In this document: positions 50,956 through 59,702 of the stretch, in pieces
How positions within the stretch are numbered: the stretch's first letter is position 1
Layout of the letters: every line of letters begins with the position of its first letter
From: Mesorhizobium loti CJ3sym
Lineage (GTDB): Bacteria > Pseudomonadota > Alphaproteobacteria > Rhizobiales > Rhizobiaceae
Reading direction: 5' to 3'
DNA: 64,000 nucleotides
Assembly (NCBI RefSeq): GCF_000472785.1
Contig: NZ_AXAL01000018.1
Coordinates: 1 to 64,000, forward strand
The notes under the pieces: generated by a model
Database searches by the model: none
Seen by the model: only the letters and a program-made list of their open reading frames with translations
What the model was told of the DNA's origin: nothing
Translations under genes and position numbers: made by a program

Positions 50956-51746
50956 TGACGGGCCGCAAAGCGTTCGCAACCGCCATTTTCCTGTCACTGC
51001 TTGCGGCCGTCGTACCCGCCAAGGCACAGTCCCTGCTGCCGGAAGGCATCCAGATCGGGCTTTCCACCGACAACGTCTCGATCACCGCCGGTTTTTCCGG
51101 TGCAGACCTGACCATCTTCGGCTCGCTGGAAAACCCCGACCCGCTGGTCGCACGCCAGAACCGCTATGATGTCATCGTCGTGCTCGAAGGCCCGCCGCGA
51201 CCGGTGGTGGTGCGGCGCAAGGACCGGGTGCTCGGCGTTTGGGTCAATCTCGATTCCGAAACCTTCGAGAACGTGCCGATGTCCTATTCGGTGGCGACGA
51301 CGCGGCCGCTGCAGGACATCACCGAACCCAACAGCTACAAGCAGCTGTCACTCGGCGCCTCAAACATCTACATGCAGCCGGCCGACGCTGGCGACAGCCC
51401 GGCGACGATCGAAGAGTTCACTACGGCTTTGCGCGAACGCAAGGCCGCGACCGGCCTCTACAGCGAAAATGTCGGCGGCGTGCAATTCCTGTCGCAGAAC
51501 CTTTTCCGCGCCACCGTCAGGCTGGCGCCCAATGTGCCAGTTGGGACCCATAAAGCCCGCGCGTTCCTGTTCAAGAGCGGTCTGTTCATCAAGGAGAGTT
51601 CGGCCCAGCTCGAAATCCGCAAATCCGGCTTCGAGCAGTCAATCTTCCGCGTCGCCCACAATTACTCCTTCCTCTATGGCGTCTTCGCCATAGCGCTGGC
51701 CATGCTGACGGGCTGGCTCGGCAGGCTGATTTTCCGCAAGGACTGA
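50955..51746 (+). CDS. TIGR02186-family membrane protein
   Basis: A 263-residue protein whose ATG shares a base with the TauE/SafE stop codon. It has a cleavable signal (residues 1-25, ending PAKAQS), an Ig-like periplasmic domain (about 30-225) and one C-terminal membrane helix (about 233-255) followed by LIFRKD. The family is conserved in alphaproteobacteria next to TauE/SafE genes. Its function is unknown. An accessory role for the exporter is inferred from the coupling. Confidence 0.85.
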   Translation: MTGRKAFATAIFLSLLAAVVPAKAQSLLPEGIQIGLSTDNVSITAGFSGADLTIFGSLENPDPLVARQNRYDVIVVLEGPPRPVVVRRKDRVLGVWVNLDSETFENVPMSYSVATTRPLQDITEPNSYKQLSLGASNIYMQPADAGDSPATIEEFTTALRERKAATGLYSENVGGVQFLSQNLFRATVRLAPNVPVGTHKARAFLFKSGLFIKESSAQLEIRKSGFEQSIFRVAHNYSFLYGVFAIALAMLTGWLGRLIFRKD

Positions 51747-51938
51747 GACGCCCAAAAGGGGTTTCCCTTTCTCGCATCATGCTATAGACCGCACCTCCCC
51801 GCCCGACGGGCAAACACGCACAATTCAAATTCGCCAGAGTGGTCAATTCGGCAGAGTGGTTCGGTTTCCCCAAACCGCAGCGCACGCTTCTCCTGCGAGC
51901 GCCGATCCGCTGCCTGGCGCCAATGACAGGAGGCTGCC

Positions 51939-53195
51939 TTGCGACCAGCATTCGCCGGTATCGACTTCGGCACTTCGAACTCCACCGTTGGCGTGGTCCG
52001 CGACGGGCAGCCCCACCTCGTCGCGCTTGAAGGCGGCCAGGTCACGTTGCCCAGTGCCGTGTTCTTCAATTTCGAGGACGGCCGTATCTGTTTTGGCCGC
52101 CAGGCCATCGCCAACTACACCGACAGTGTGGAGGGTCGGCTGATGCGCTCGCTGAAGAGCGTGCTCGGCAGTTCGCTGGCGCACGACAAGACGCGCATCA
52201 AGGCGCGTTCGATCGGCTTCATGGAGATCATCGGCCTGTTCCTCGGGCATCTCAGGAAAAAGCTGGAGGAGGATGGCGGCGACCTGGTCGAAACCGTGGT
52301 GCTCGGCCGCCCGGTGCAGTTTGTCGATGACGATGCGCAAGCCGACGCGAATGCCCAGAGCGACCTGGAAAAGGCCGCGCACGCCCAGGGCTTCAAGCAC
52401 ATCGCCTTCCAGTTCGAGCCGATCGCCGCGGCCCTCGACTACGAGCAGAGGGTGACGCGCGAGGAGCTGGCGCTGATCATCGACATGGGCGGCGGCACGT
52501 CTGACTTTTCGGTCGTGCGCGTTTCACCGGAGCGAGCCCGATCCCCGGACCGCAAGGACGATATCCTGGCCAGCCGCGGTGTCCACATCGGCGGCACCGA
52601 TTTCGACCGGCTGCTCAGCATCGCTCATGTGATGCCGCAACTCGGCTATTTGACCCCGACCAAGGATGGCAAGCGTAACCTGCCGGCCAGCTACTTCATC
52701 GATCTCGCCACCTGGCAGCGCATCAACCTGGTCTACACCGTCAAGGCGATGACGCATCTGCGCCAGATCCGCTATGAGGCCGCGCGGGCCGACCTGGTCG
52801 ACCGTTTCATCCACATCGTCGAGCACCGCTATGGCCACGCGCTGGCCGCACTGGTCGAAAAGGCCAAGATCGAACTGACCGATGAGGCGTTCGCCGAGGT
52901 GGCGGTGAAGCTGCCGGGCGCGGAGTTCGCCGCCGAGATCACCCGCGGCGGGCTGGACGCCACGATCGCCAGGGATATCGAGCGGGTCACCGCAACCGTG
53001 GCTGAGACCATCCGCGACGCTGAGGTCAAGCCGTCCGACATCACCGCGGTGTTCCTGACCGGTGGCTCGACCGCGATCCCGCTGGCGAGACGGGAAATCC
53101 TGTCGCTGGTGCCGCAGGCTTCCGTCATCGACGGCGACATGTTCGGCTCGGTCGGGCTTGGGCTGGCGCTGGATGCCCAGCGGAAGTTCGGCTGA
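51939..53195 (+). CDS. YegD-like Hsp70-family ATPase
   Basis: A 418-residue protein from TTG 51939 with GGAGG seven bases upstream. Actin/Hsp70 nucleotide-binding motifs are present: phosphate 1 AGIDFGTSNSTVGV (residues 5-18), phosphate 2 LIIDMGGGTSDFSVV near 180 and the adenosine motif VFLTGGSTAIPLARRE near 369. There is no substrate-binding domain as in DnaK, so it is shorter than DnaK (about 640 residues) and resembles YegD. Its client or partner is unknown. It interrupts the sulfur genes. Confidence 0.86.
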   Translation: MRPAFAGIDFGTSNSTVGVVRDGQPHLVALEGGQVTLPSAVFFNFEDGRICFGRQAIANYTDSVEGRLMRSLKSVLGSSLAHDKTRIKARSIGFMEIIGLFLGHLRKKLEEDGGDLVETVVLGRPVQFVDDDAQADANAQSDLEKAAHAQGFKHIAFQFEPIAAALDYEQRVTREELALIIDMGGGTSDFSVVRVSPERARSPDRKDDILASRGVHIGGTDFDRLLSIAHVMPQLGYLTPTKDGKRNLPASYFIDLATWQRINLVYTVKAMTHLRQIRYEAARADLVDRFIHIVEHRYGHALAALVEKAKIELTDEAFAEVAVKLPGAEFAAEITRGGLDATIARDIERVTATVAETIRDAEVKPSDITAVFLTGGSTAIPLARREILSLVPQASVIDGDMFGSVGLGLALDAQRKFG

Positions 53196-53203
53196 CCGGA
53201 ACC

Positions 53204-54097
53204 CTACCCGTGGTCTGCCGGCGCACCCAGATGCGCCTTCAGCGCCATCTGCGCCAGGCTTGCCTGGCGGTCGCGATGGGTAATCATGGCGAAGTCGCGC
53301 TTGGGCAGTTCGAGCGGCACGGACCGCAAAGTACCTTCGGCGACAGCGCGGGCCACGACGAGTTCGGAAATGATGGCGGCGCCCGCGCCCGCCTCGACTG
53401 CCTGGCGGATCGCCTCGTTGCTGGGCAGCACCAGGAATATCTGCAGATCGGCAAGCGAAATTCCCTCGCGCCGCGCCAGGTCCTCCAGCACCTCGCGCGT
53501 GCCGGAACCGCCCTCGCGGATGATCCAGCGCAGCCCCTTGATGTCGGGGCGGCCCGGCGCGGTTTCGGCGATCTCGGGATGCGAGTTGGCGACGACCAGC
53601 ATCAGCCTGTCCACATCGACCTTGGTGCGGCGCAGGATGTCGGACTCGGTGCGTCCTTCGACCAGGCCAAGATCCGCCGTGCCATCAAGCACATTGGCCT
53701 CGACCTGCCTTGTGTTGCCTATGCTGACACTCAGCCTGACGGCGGGATAGGCTTCGTGGAAGGATGCCAACCGGCGCGGCAGCCAGTAGCTTGATATGGT
53801 CTGGCTGGCGGCAATCGAAAGGCTGCCAGCGACCGTTTGCGCGACATGCTCCAGAACGTCGCGCGCCGCGGCGGCTCGTTCCAGCACGGCCTTGGCCTCG
53901 GGCAGGAAGCGGTGCCCGGTCTGGGCGAGCTCGATGTTGCGGCCGACGCGGTTGAACAGATGGACGCCGTGCTGCTCTTCGAGCGCGCGGATGGCGGCTG
54001 ACGCGGCCGACTGCGAAATGCCCAAAAGCTCCGCCGCCTTGGTCATGTGGCCGCGCTCGGCGACGGCGACGAAAATGCGCAGCTGATCGAGAGTCAT
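53204..54097 (-). CDS. LysR-family regulator next to soeABC
   Basis: A 297-residue LysR protein from ATG 54097. The N-terminal winged helix (about residues 1-60) has MTKAAELLGISQSAASAAIRALE. The effector domain begins near 90 (GSLSIAASQTISSYWLPRRL) and resembles the CysB/CbbR-like branch that binds small anions or sulfur compounds. It is divergent from soeA and may control it. The gap contains TCGATCGA and a second ATCGAT near 54163, but no clear T-N11-A box. Confidence 0.82.
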   Translation of the reverse strand: MTLDQLRIFVAVAERGHMTKAAELLGISQSAASAAIRALEEQHGVHLFNRVGRNIELAQTGHRFLPEAKAVLERAAAARDVLEHVAQTVAGSLSIAASQTISSYWLPRRLASFHEAYPAVRLSVSIGNTRQVEANVLDGTADLGLVEGRTESDILRRTKVDVDRLMLVVANSHPEIAETAPGRPDIKGLRWIIREGGSGTREVLEDLARREGISLADLQIFLVLPSNEAIRQAVEAGAGAAIISELVVARAVAEGTLRSVPLELPKRDFAMITHRDRQASLAQMALKAHLGAPADHG

Positions 54098-54369
54098 GCA
54101 CGCATTAAGAACCAATATCGATCGAATTTACAAGAACAACTGATTAGACGGATCGATAGCTTTATTCTACGTTTTCGAGCGAAGTTAGAAAAAATTCGCC
54201 AGCGGATCGCAAGCACTGAAATGATCGGGCGGTTCAGATCCCTGCTAGCCCATTGGACGCGCGGCATAAAGCGGCGGCTGGCCGGCGACCGCTATCATCC
54301 TGAAGAGCACTATATGCGCGGCCCCGGGCCGAAGACGCGAGCCAAGTCCGCCGGCCGCGCGGGCACCCC

Positions 54370-57300
54370 ATGATCCACGGACCGCGTCGCGGCGCGAATT
54401 CGGCACCATCACAACGCGCGCTTGCCGACACGCGCGCGCCCGATGAAGGTGACGGCGTCGACACCTCGCCAAGCATTTCCGACAGCATTGCCAAGACGAC
54501 CTGCTACATGTGCGCCTGCCGCTGCGGCATCGACGTGCACATCAAGGATGGCAAGGTCCGTTACATCAACGGCAACAAGGACCATCCGGTCAATCGCGGC
54601 GTGATCTGCGGCAAGGGCAGTTCCGGCATCATGCAGCACTACAGCCCGGCCCGGCTGAAGAAGCCTCTGTTGCGCACCGGCCCGCGCGGCTCGGGTGAAT
54701 TCCGCGAGATCGAGTGGGAGGAGGCGTTCGCGATTGCAACTGAGCGGCTCTCTGCCATCCGCCGGACCGATCCGAAAAAACTCGCCTTCTTCACCGGCCG
54801 CGACCAGTCGCAGTCGCTCACCGGCTGGTGGGCGAGCCAGTTCGGGACGCCGAATTTCGCCGCCCATGGCGGCTTCTGTTCGGTCAACATGGCGGCCGGC
54901 GGGCTCTACTCGATCGGCGGCTCGTTCTGGGAGTTCGGCGAGCCCGACTGGGACAACACAAAATACTTCATGCTGTTCGGTGTCGCCGAAGATCATGATT
55001 CCAATCCGATCAAGATCGGCTTGGGCAAGCTCAAGGCGCGCGGCGCCAAGGTGGTGTCGATCAACCCGTGCCGCACCGGCTACAATGCCATTGCCGACGA
55101 CTGGATCGGCATCCGTCCCGGCACTGACGGCCTGTTCGTTTTCGCGCTCATCCACGAATTGCTGAAAGCCGGCCGCGTCGATCTCGATTATTTGCTCCGC
55201 TACACCAACGCCCATGTCCTTGTCGTGCAGGAGCCTGATGCCTCCGACGACGGGCTGTTCGTGCGAGACGTCGACGGCAATCCGCTGGCCTGGGACAGGG
55301 TGGCGAAGACTTCCGTTCAGGCAACCGACCCGGAGGCGAAGCCGGCGCTGACCGGCAGCTTCGAAGTCGGCGGCCGCCGCTGCGTTACGGTTTTCCAGTT
55401 GATTGCCGACCGCTACCTCGATGACAGCTACGCGCCCGACGCGGTCGCCGAGCGTTGCGGCATTGCCGCCGACACGATCCGCCGCATCGCCGCCGAACTC
55501 GCTCACGTCGCCTTCGAACAGACGATCGAACTGCCTATCGCGTGGACTGATTGGGCCGGGCGCCGGCACGAGACCATCAAGGGGCGGCCGGTTTCGATGC
55601 ATGCCATGCGCGGCATCTCCGCCCACTCCAACGGCTTTCACACCTGCCGCGCCATCCACCTGCTGCAAGTGCTGCTGGGCACGGTGGACGTGCCCGGCGG
55701 CTTCCGCTTCAAGCCGCCCTACCCCAGATCGGCGCCGCCAGGCCCGAAGCCGGCCGGCAAGAATGCCAAACCGATGACACCGCTCGACGGGATGCCGCTC
55801 GGTTTCGTCTGTGGGCCGGACGATCTGCTGGTCGATGGCGCCGGTACGCCGCTTCGCATCGACAAGGCCTATTCCTGGGATGCGCCGCTGGCGGCTCACG
55901 GCCTGATGCACACCGTCATCCGCAATGCCTGGGCCGGCGACCCGTATCCGATCGACACGTTGATGATGTACATGTCGAACATGGCCTGGAATTCCTCGAT
56001 GAACACCGTCGAGACCATCACGATGCTGACCGACCATGACGAGGCCGGCAACTACAAGATCCCCTTCATCATCTATTCCGACGCCTATTATTCCGAGACG
56101 GTGCCGTTCGCCGATCTCGTGCTGCCGGACACGACCTATCTAGAGCGTCACGATTGCATCAGCCTGCTCGACCGGCCGATCAGCCATGCCGACGGGCCGG
56201 GCGATGCCATCCGCCATCCTGTGGTCGAGCCGGACCGCGACGTCCGGCCGTTCCAGTCGGTGCTGATCGAACTCGGCGCGCGGCTCGGCCTGCCCGGGTT
56301 CATCAATGACGATGGATCGGCCAAGTATGCCGACTATGCTGACTATATCGTCAACCACGAGCGCACACTGGGTATCGGACCGCTGGCCGGGTGGCGCGGC
56401 AAGGACGGCACGTTGATCGGCAAGGGTGAGGTGAACCCGGACCAGTTACAGCGCTACATCGACAATGGAGGCTTCTGGCACCACGATTTCGCGGAGGACC
56501 AGCGCTACTACAAGATGGCCAACCGCTCCTATCTCGAGTTCGCCGAGCAGATGGGTTTTATCCCGAAGGCCGAGCCGATCGTCTTCCAGCTCTATTCTGA
56601 ACCGTTGCAGCGCTTTCGGCTGGCCGCGCGTGGTCATGGCCGGGTGATGCCACCCGAGAGCGAACGTCAGCGCATCGAGACCTACATGGACCCGCTGCCG
56701 TTCTGGTACGTGCCGTTCGAGGAAGCGGTTGTCGATCTCGAAAAATACCCGCTGCACGCGCTGACACAGCGGCCGATGCACATGTATCATTCCTGGGGTT
56801 CGCAGAATGCATGGCTGCGGCAGATCACCAGCCAGAACCGGCTGTTCGTGCACCACCGGACCGCCGCCGGCCTCGGTCTTGTTGACGACGACTGGGTCTG
56901 GATCGAAAGCATCAATGGCCGGGTGAAGGGGCAGATCAAGCTGATCGACGGGGTGAACGAAAGCACGGTCTGGACCTGGAACGCCATCGGCAAAAGGCGC
57001 GGCAGCTGGGGGCTCAGGGATGATGCCGCCGAGAGCAATCGCGGCTTCCTGCTCAACCATATCATCGGCGACCAGACCTCGGCCGATGCACAAGCCAGAC
57101 GCTATTCGAATTCCGATCCGGTGACCGGCCAGGCGGCGTGGTTCGACCTGCGGGTGCGCATCGTCAAATGCGCTGACGACGAAGCCGGCTTCACCGAACC
57201 GCAATTCGAGCGTTTTCACGAGCCACCACATTTCGAGTCCTCGCCGGACATCCTTCGCTACGGCGCCGAGTTTCGCGTCAAAAGGGAAGCCGCCGAATGA
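54370..57300 (+). CDS. soeA: Sulfite dehydrogenase (quinone) SoeA, molybdopterin subunit
   Basis: A 976-residue molybdopterin oxidoreductase. The N-terminal iron-sulfur motif is C45-x2-C48-x3-C52 in TTCYMCACRCGIDVH, with the fourth Cys in NRGVICGKG near residue 79. There is no Tat signal, which fits SoeA, an enzyme facing the cytoplasm, and not periplasmic relatives. Further blocks are GGFCSVNMAAGGLYSIGG and NPCRTGYNAIADDW. The C-terminal molydop_binding domain includes HRTAAGLGLVDDDWVWIES. It oxidises sulfite to sulfate. Its stop overlaps soeB. Confidence 0.87.
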   Translation: MIHGPRRGANSAPSQRALADTRAPDEGDGVDTSPSISDSIAKTTCYMCACRCGIDVHIKDGKVRYINGNKDHPVNRGVICGKGSSGIMQHYSPARLKKPLLRTGPRGSGEFREIEWEEAFAIATERLSAIRRTDPKKLAFFTGRDQSQSLTGWWASQFGTPNFAAHGGFCSVNMAAGGLYSIGGSFWEFGEPDWDNTKYFMLFGVAEDHDSNPIKIGLGKLKARGAKVVSINPCRTGYNAIADDWIGIRPGTDGLFVFALIHELLKAGRVDLDYLLRYTNAHVLVVQEPDASDDGLFVRDVDGNPLAWDRVAKTSVQATDPEAKPALTGSFEVGGRRCVTVFQLIADRYLDDSYAPDAVAERCGIAADTIRRIAAELAHVAFEQTIELPIAWTDWAGRRHETIKGRPVSMHAMRGISAHSNGFHTCRAIHLLQVLLGTVDVPGGFRFKPPYPRSAPPGPKPAGKNAKPMTPLDGMPLGFVCGPDDLLVDGAGTPLRIDKAYSWDAPLAAHGLMHTVIRNAWAGDPYPIDTLMMYMSNMAWNSSMNTVETITMLTDHDEAGNYKIPFIIYSDAYYSETVPFADLVLPDTTYLERHDCISLLDRPISHADGPGDAIRHPVVEPDRDVRPFQSVLIELGARLGLPGFINDDGSAKYADYADYIVNHERTLGIGPLAGWRGKDGTLIGKGEVNPDQLQRYIDNGGFWHHDFAEDQRYYKMANRSYLEFAEQMGFIPKAEPIVFQLYSEPLQRFRLAARGHGRVMPPESERQRIETYMDPLPFWYVPFEEAVVDLEKYPLHALTQRPMHMYHSWGSQNAWLRQITSQNRLFVHHRTAAGLGLVDDDWVWIESINGRVKGQIKLIDGVNESTVWTWNAIGKRRGSWGLRDDAAESNRGFLLNHIIGDQTSADAQARRYSNSDPVTGQAAWFDLRVRIVKCADDEAGFTEPQFERFHEPPHFESSPDILRYGAEFRVKREAAE

Positions 57301-58031
57301 CCTGCCTTCCTTCTCAGACCGACAAGAAACTTGGCCTCGTCATCGATCTCGACACCTGCGTCGGCTGCCAGGCCTGCGTCACGGCCTGCAAGGAGTGGAA
57401 CACCGGTGGCCACATGGCGCCGCTGACCGACATCGACCCCTATGGCGGGCATGTCGACGGCGTCTGGTTCAACCGCGTGCACAGCTATGAGCACACGACG
57501 GAGGCGGGCGGGCGTACCGTCAACTTCCCGCGCTCCTGCCTGCATTGCGAGACGCCGGCCTGCGTCACCGTCTGCCCGACCGGTGCCTCTTACAAGCGGG
57601 CATCGGACGGCATCGTGCTGATCGACGAAAGCAAATGTATTGGCTGCAAATTGTGCAGCTGGGCCTGTCCCTATGGGGCGCGCGAATTCGACAGTGATGT
57701 CGGCGTGATGAAGAAATGCACGCTGTGCGTCGACCGCATCTACAATGATAACCTGGCCGAAGAGGATCGCGTGCCGGCCTGCGTCGCCGCTTGCCCGACC
57801 AGCGCACGGCATTTCGGCGATCTTGGCGATCCCCACTCAGCCGTTTCGCAACTGGTGGCGGAGCGCGGCGGCGTCGACCTGATGCCGGAGCTGGGCTATC
57901 GCCCGACCAACAAGTACCTGCCGCCACGCGCCCATACGCAACGCGCCGCATCCGTGCCTGCGAAGGCGCTGGAGCCGGTGCGGGCCGAAGGTGGCTTCCT
58001 CGGTTGGGTCGATCGCATGCTTTCGAACTAG
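57297..58031 (+). CDS. soeB: Sulfite dehydrogenase iron-sulfur subunit SoeB
   Basis: A 244-residue ferredoxin-like subunit with four Cys groups for four [4Fe-4S] clusters: CVGCQACVTAC near residue 21, CLHCETPACVTVC near 81, CIGCKLCSWAC near 113 and CTLCVD with CVAAC near 141-165. It conducts electrons from SoeA to the membrane subunit. Its start (ATGA) overlaps the soeA stop, so both are coupled. Confidence 0.9.
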   Translation: MTCLPSQTDKKLGLVIDLDTCVGCQACVTACKEWNTGGHMAPLTDIDPYGGHVDGVWFNRVHSYEHTTEAGGRTVNFPRSCLHCETPACVTVCPTGASYKRASDGIVLIDESKCIGCKLCSWACPYGAREFDSDVGVMKKCTLCVDRIYNDNLAEEDRVPACVAACPTSARHFGDLGDPHSAVSQLVAERGGVDLMPELGYRPTNKYLPPRAHTQRAASVPAKALEPVRAEGGFLGWVDRMLSN

Positions 58032-58034
58032 CCC

Positions 58035-58970
58035 ATGCATCCCGCCTTCTCCGTCGTCTTCTTCACCACCGCCACGGGTGCCGGCTATGGCCTGCTCGCG
58101 CTGCTAGGCGTGCTCGGCGGGTTCCAGATCATCCCGGCCGATTTCTGGCTCGGCCTCATCGGCATAGGGCTGGCGCTCGGCCTGATCGCGGCAGGGCTGT
58201 TATCGTCGACCGGCCATCTTAGCAGGCCCGAACGCGCCTGGAGGGCGTTCTCGCAGTGGCGCAGTTCCTGGCTGTCGCGTGAAGGCGTTGCCTCGGTCGC
58301 TACCTTCATCCCGGCGGGACTGTTCGGCATCGGCTGGGTGCTGCTGGGCAAAACCGGCGGATGGGTGTCCGCAGCCGGGCTGCTCGCGGCTGTTGGTGCG
58401 ATCGTCACTGTTTACACCACCGGCATGATTTATGCGTCACTCAAGCCCATCGCCCAGTGGCACAGCCGCTTCACACTGCCGGCGTACCTCATCTTCTCGG
58501 CAATGACCGGCGGTGTGCTTCTGAACGCACTATGCCAGGGTTTCGCGATCGGCTCGAAAATGCTTCTGGCGGCGTGCGTACTGCTGACGGTGCTGGGCTG
58601 GGGCTGGAAACTCGCGACCTGGCTGCACAATGACCGGCTTGAGATCCCAACCACCGCCAACACCGCGACGGGGCTGGCCGGCGGCACGGTGCGGTCGCTG
58701 GAATGGCCGCACACCGAGGAGAACTACCTGCTCAAGGAAATGGGCTTTCGCATCGCGCGCAAGCACAGTGCGCGCCTGCGCCAGATCACACAGGCTCTGG
58801 CCTTCGCCCTGCCAGTCCTGCTTCTCGCCGCGACATTCGCCTTGCCCTGGCCCTTTGCGGCGGTGCCTTCGGTGCTGGCGGCGATCGTACAGTTCGCCGG
58901 GATGCTGGTCGAGCGCTGGCTGTTCTTCGCCGAGGCGAAGCATACGGTTACCCTGTATTACGGGCGTTAA
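58035..58970 (+). CDS. soeC: Sulfite dehydrogenase membrane anchor SoeC
   Basis: A 311-residue DmsC-family membrane protein with about eight helices. HPAFSVVFFTTATGAGYGLL starts the first helix, and YTTGMIYASLKPIAQWHSRF, a conserved region near quinone binding, lies near 133-152. It anchors SoeAB to the inner membrane and passes electrons to quinone. It begins four bases after soeB, completing the soeABC operon. Confidence 0.87.
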   Translation: MHPAFSVVFFTTATGAGYGLLALLGVLGGFQIIPADFWLGLIGIGLALGLIAAGLLSSTGHLSRPERAWRAFSQWRSSWLSREGVASVATFIPAGLFGIGWVLLGKTGGWVSAAGLLAAVGAIVTVYTTGMIYASLKPIAQWHSRFTLPAYLIFSAMTGGVLLNALCQGFAIGSKMLLAACVLLTVLGWGWKLATWLHNDRLEIPTTANTATGLAGGTVRSLEWPHTEENYLLKEMGFRIARKHSARLRQITQALAFALPVLLLAATFALPWPFAAVPSVLAAIVQFAGMLVERWLFFAEAKHTVTLYYGR

Positions 58971-58972
58971 GG

Positions 58973-59689
58973 TCAGCCCGGTCGCAGCATCGAGCGGGAG
59001 ATCGCAAAGATGCGGTCGCTGCCAAGCATGTAGGCCATCAGCGTTTCCAGGCGGAACAGCCCGGCATAGGCGCGGTCAAGCACATTGAGCGAGCCGGTAT
59101 AGGCACCGAAGGCCGGCATGATCATGCGCCCGCCATCGCCTGCAAAGCAGCGCCGCCGCACCGAGCGGCCGCGCTGGACGATGCGCGCGCAGGGATGGAG
59201 ATGGCCTGCGATCTCGCCCTCGACGCGGACCTTGGACGGCTCGTGCCGGAACAGCAGCGAGCCGATGGCGAGTTCCGGCACTGTTTCGCCCGGCAGGTCC
59301 GCCGGCGCTTCCGGATCATGATTTCCGGCAACCCAGAACCATTGGCGGCCTACCATCAGCGCTTCCAGCCGCTCGCGAAAACTCGAATGCATGCGCTCGG
59401 CACCGCCACCATCATGGAAGGAGTCGCCCAGGCTGATGACGATCGACGGTTGATAGTCCGATATGACCGCCTGCAGCCGCAGCAAGGTCGCCCCGGTGTC
59501 GTAGGGCGGGATCAGCGAGCCGCGCCTTGCCAGCGACGACCCTTTTTCCAGATGCAGGTCGGATACGGCCAGAAGCCGAAGTTCCGGGAAATAGAGCACG
59601 CCGCGCGGATCGCAGACCGCGCGCTCGCCGGCGATGCCGACAAGATCGGCCTCGGCGATCAGCGATGCGCGCCCCAGCGAAAAATTCAT
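58973..59689 (-). CDS. pdeM: Ligase-associated DNA damage response endonuclease PdeM
   Basis: A 238-residue calcineurin-like phosphoesterase. Metal-binding motifs are AVSDLHLEKG near residue 42, ISLGDSFHDGG near 85, and VAGNHDPE near 120, followed by GEIAGHLHP. PdeM belongs to a repair set that in many bacteria also has a DNA ligase, an exonuclease and an Lhr-like helicase. Its ATG is 13 bases after the helicase stop. The ligase and exonuclease are not in this window. Confidence 0.9.
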   Translation of the reverse strand: MNFSLGRASLIAEADLVGIAGERAVCDPRGVLYFPELRLLAVSDLHLEKGSSLARRGSLIPPYDTGATLLRLQAVISDYQPSIVISLGDSFHDGGGAERMHSSFRERLEALMVGRQWFWVAGNHDPEAPADLPGETVPELAIGSLLFRHEPSKVRVEGEIAGHLHPCARIVQRGRSVRRRCFAGDGGRMIMPAFGAYTGSLNVLDRAYAGLFRLETLMAYMLGSDRIFAISRSMLRPG

Positions 59690-59702
59690 CTCGAAATCAG
59701 TC

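Noticed and set aside
48772..51027. A 751-codon open frame on the minus strand
   Set aside because: It spans the end of podJ and the whole TauE/SafE gene in antisense, with no domain of its own.
51830..51890. A possible tRNA remnant, because of GGCAGAGTGGTTC and a CGGTTT-CCCC-AAACCG hairpin
   Set aside because: No acceptor or T arm can be folded, and the match is explained by a short direct repeat of TTCGxCAGAGTGGT.
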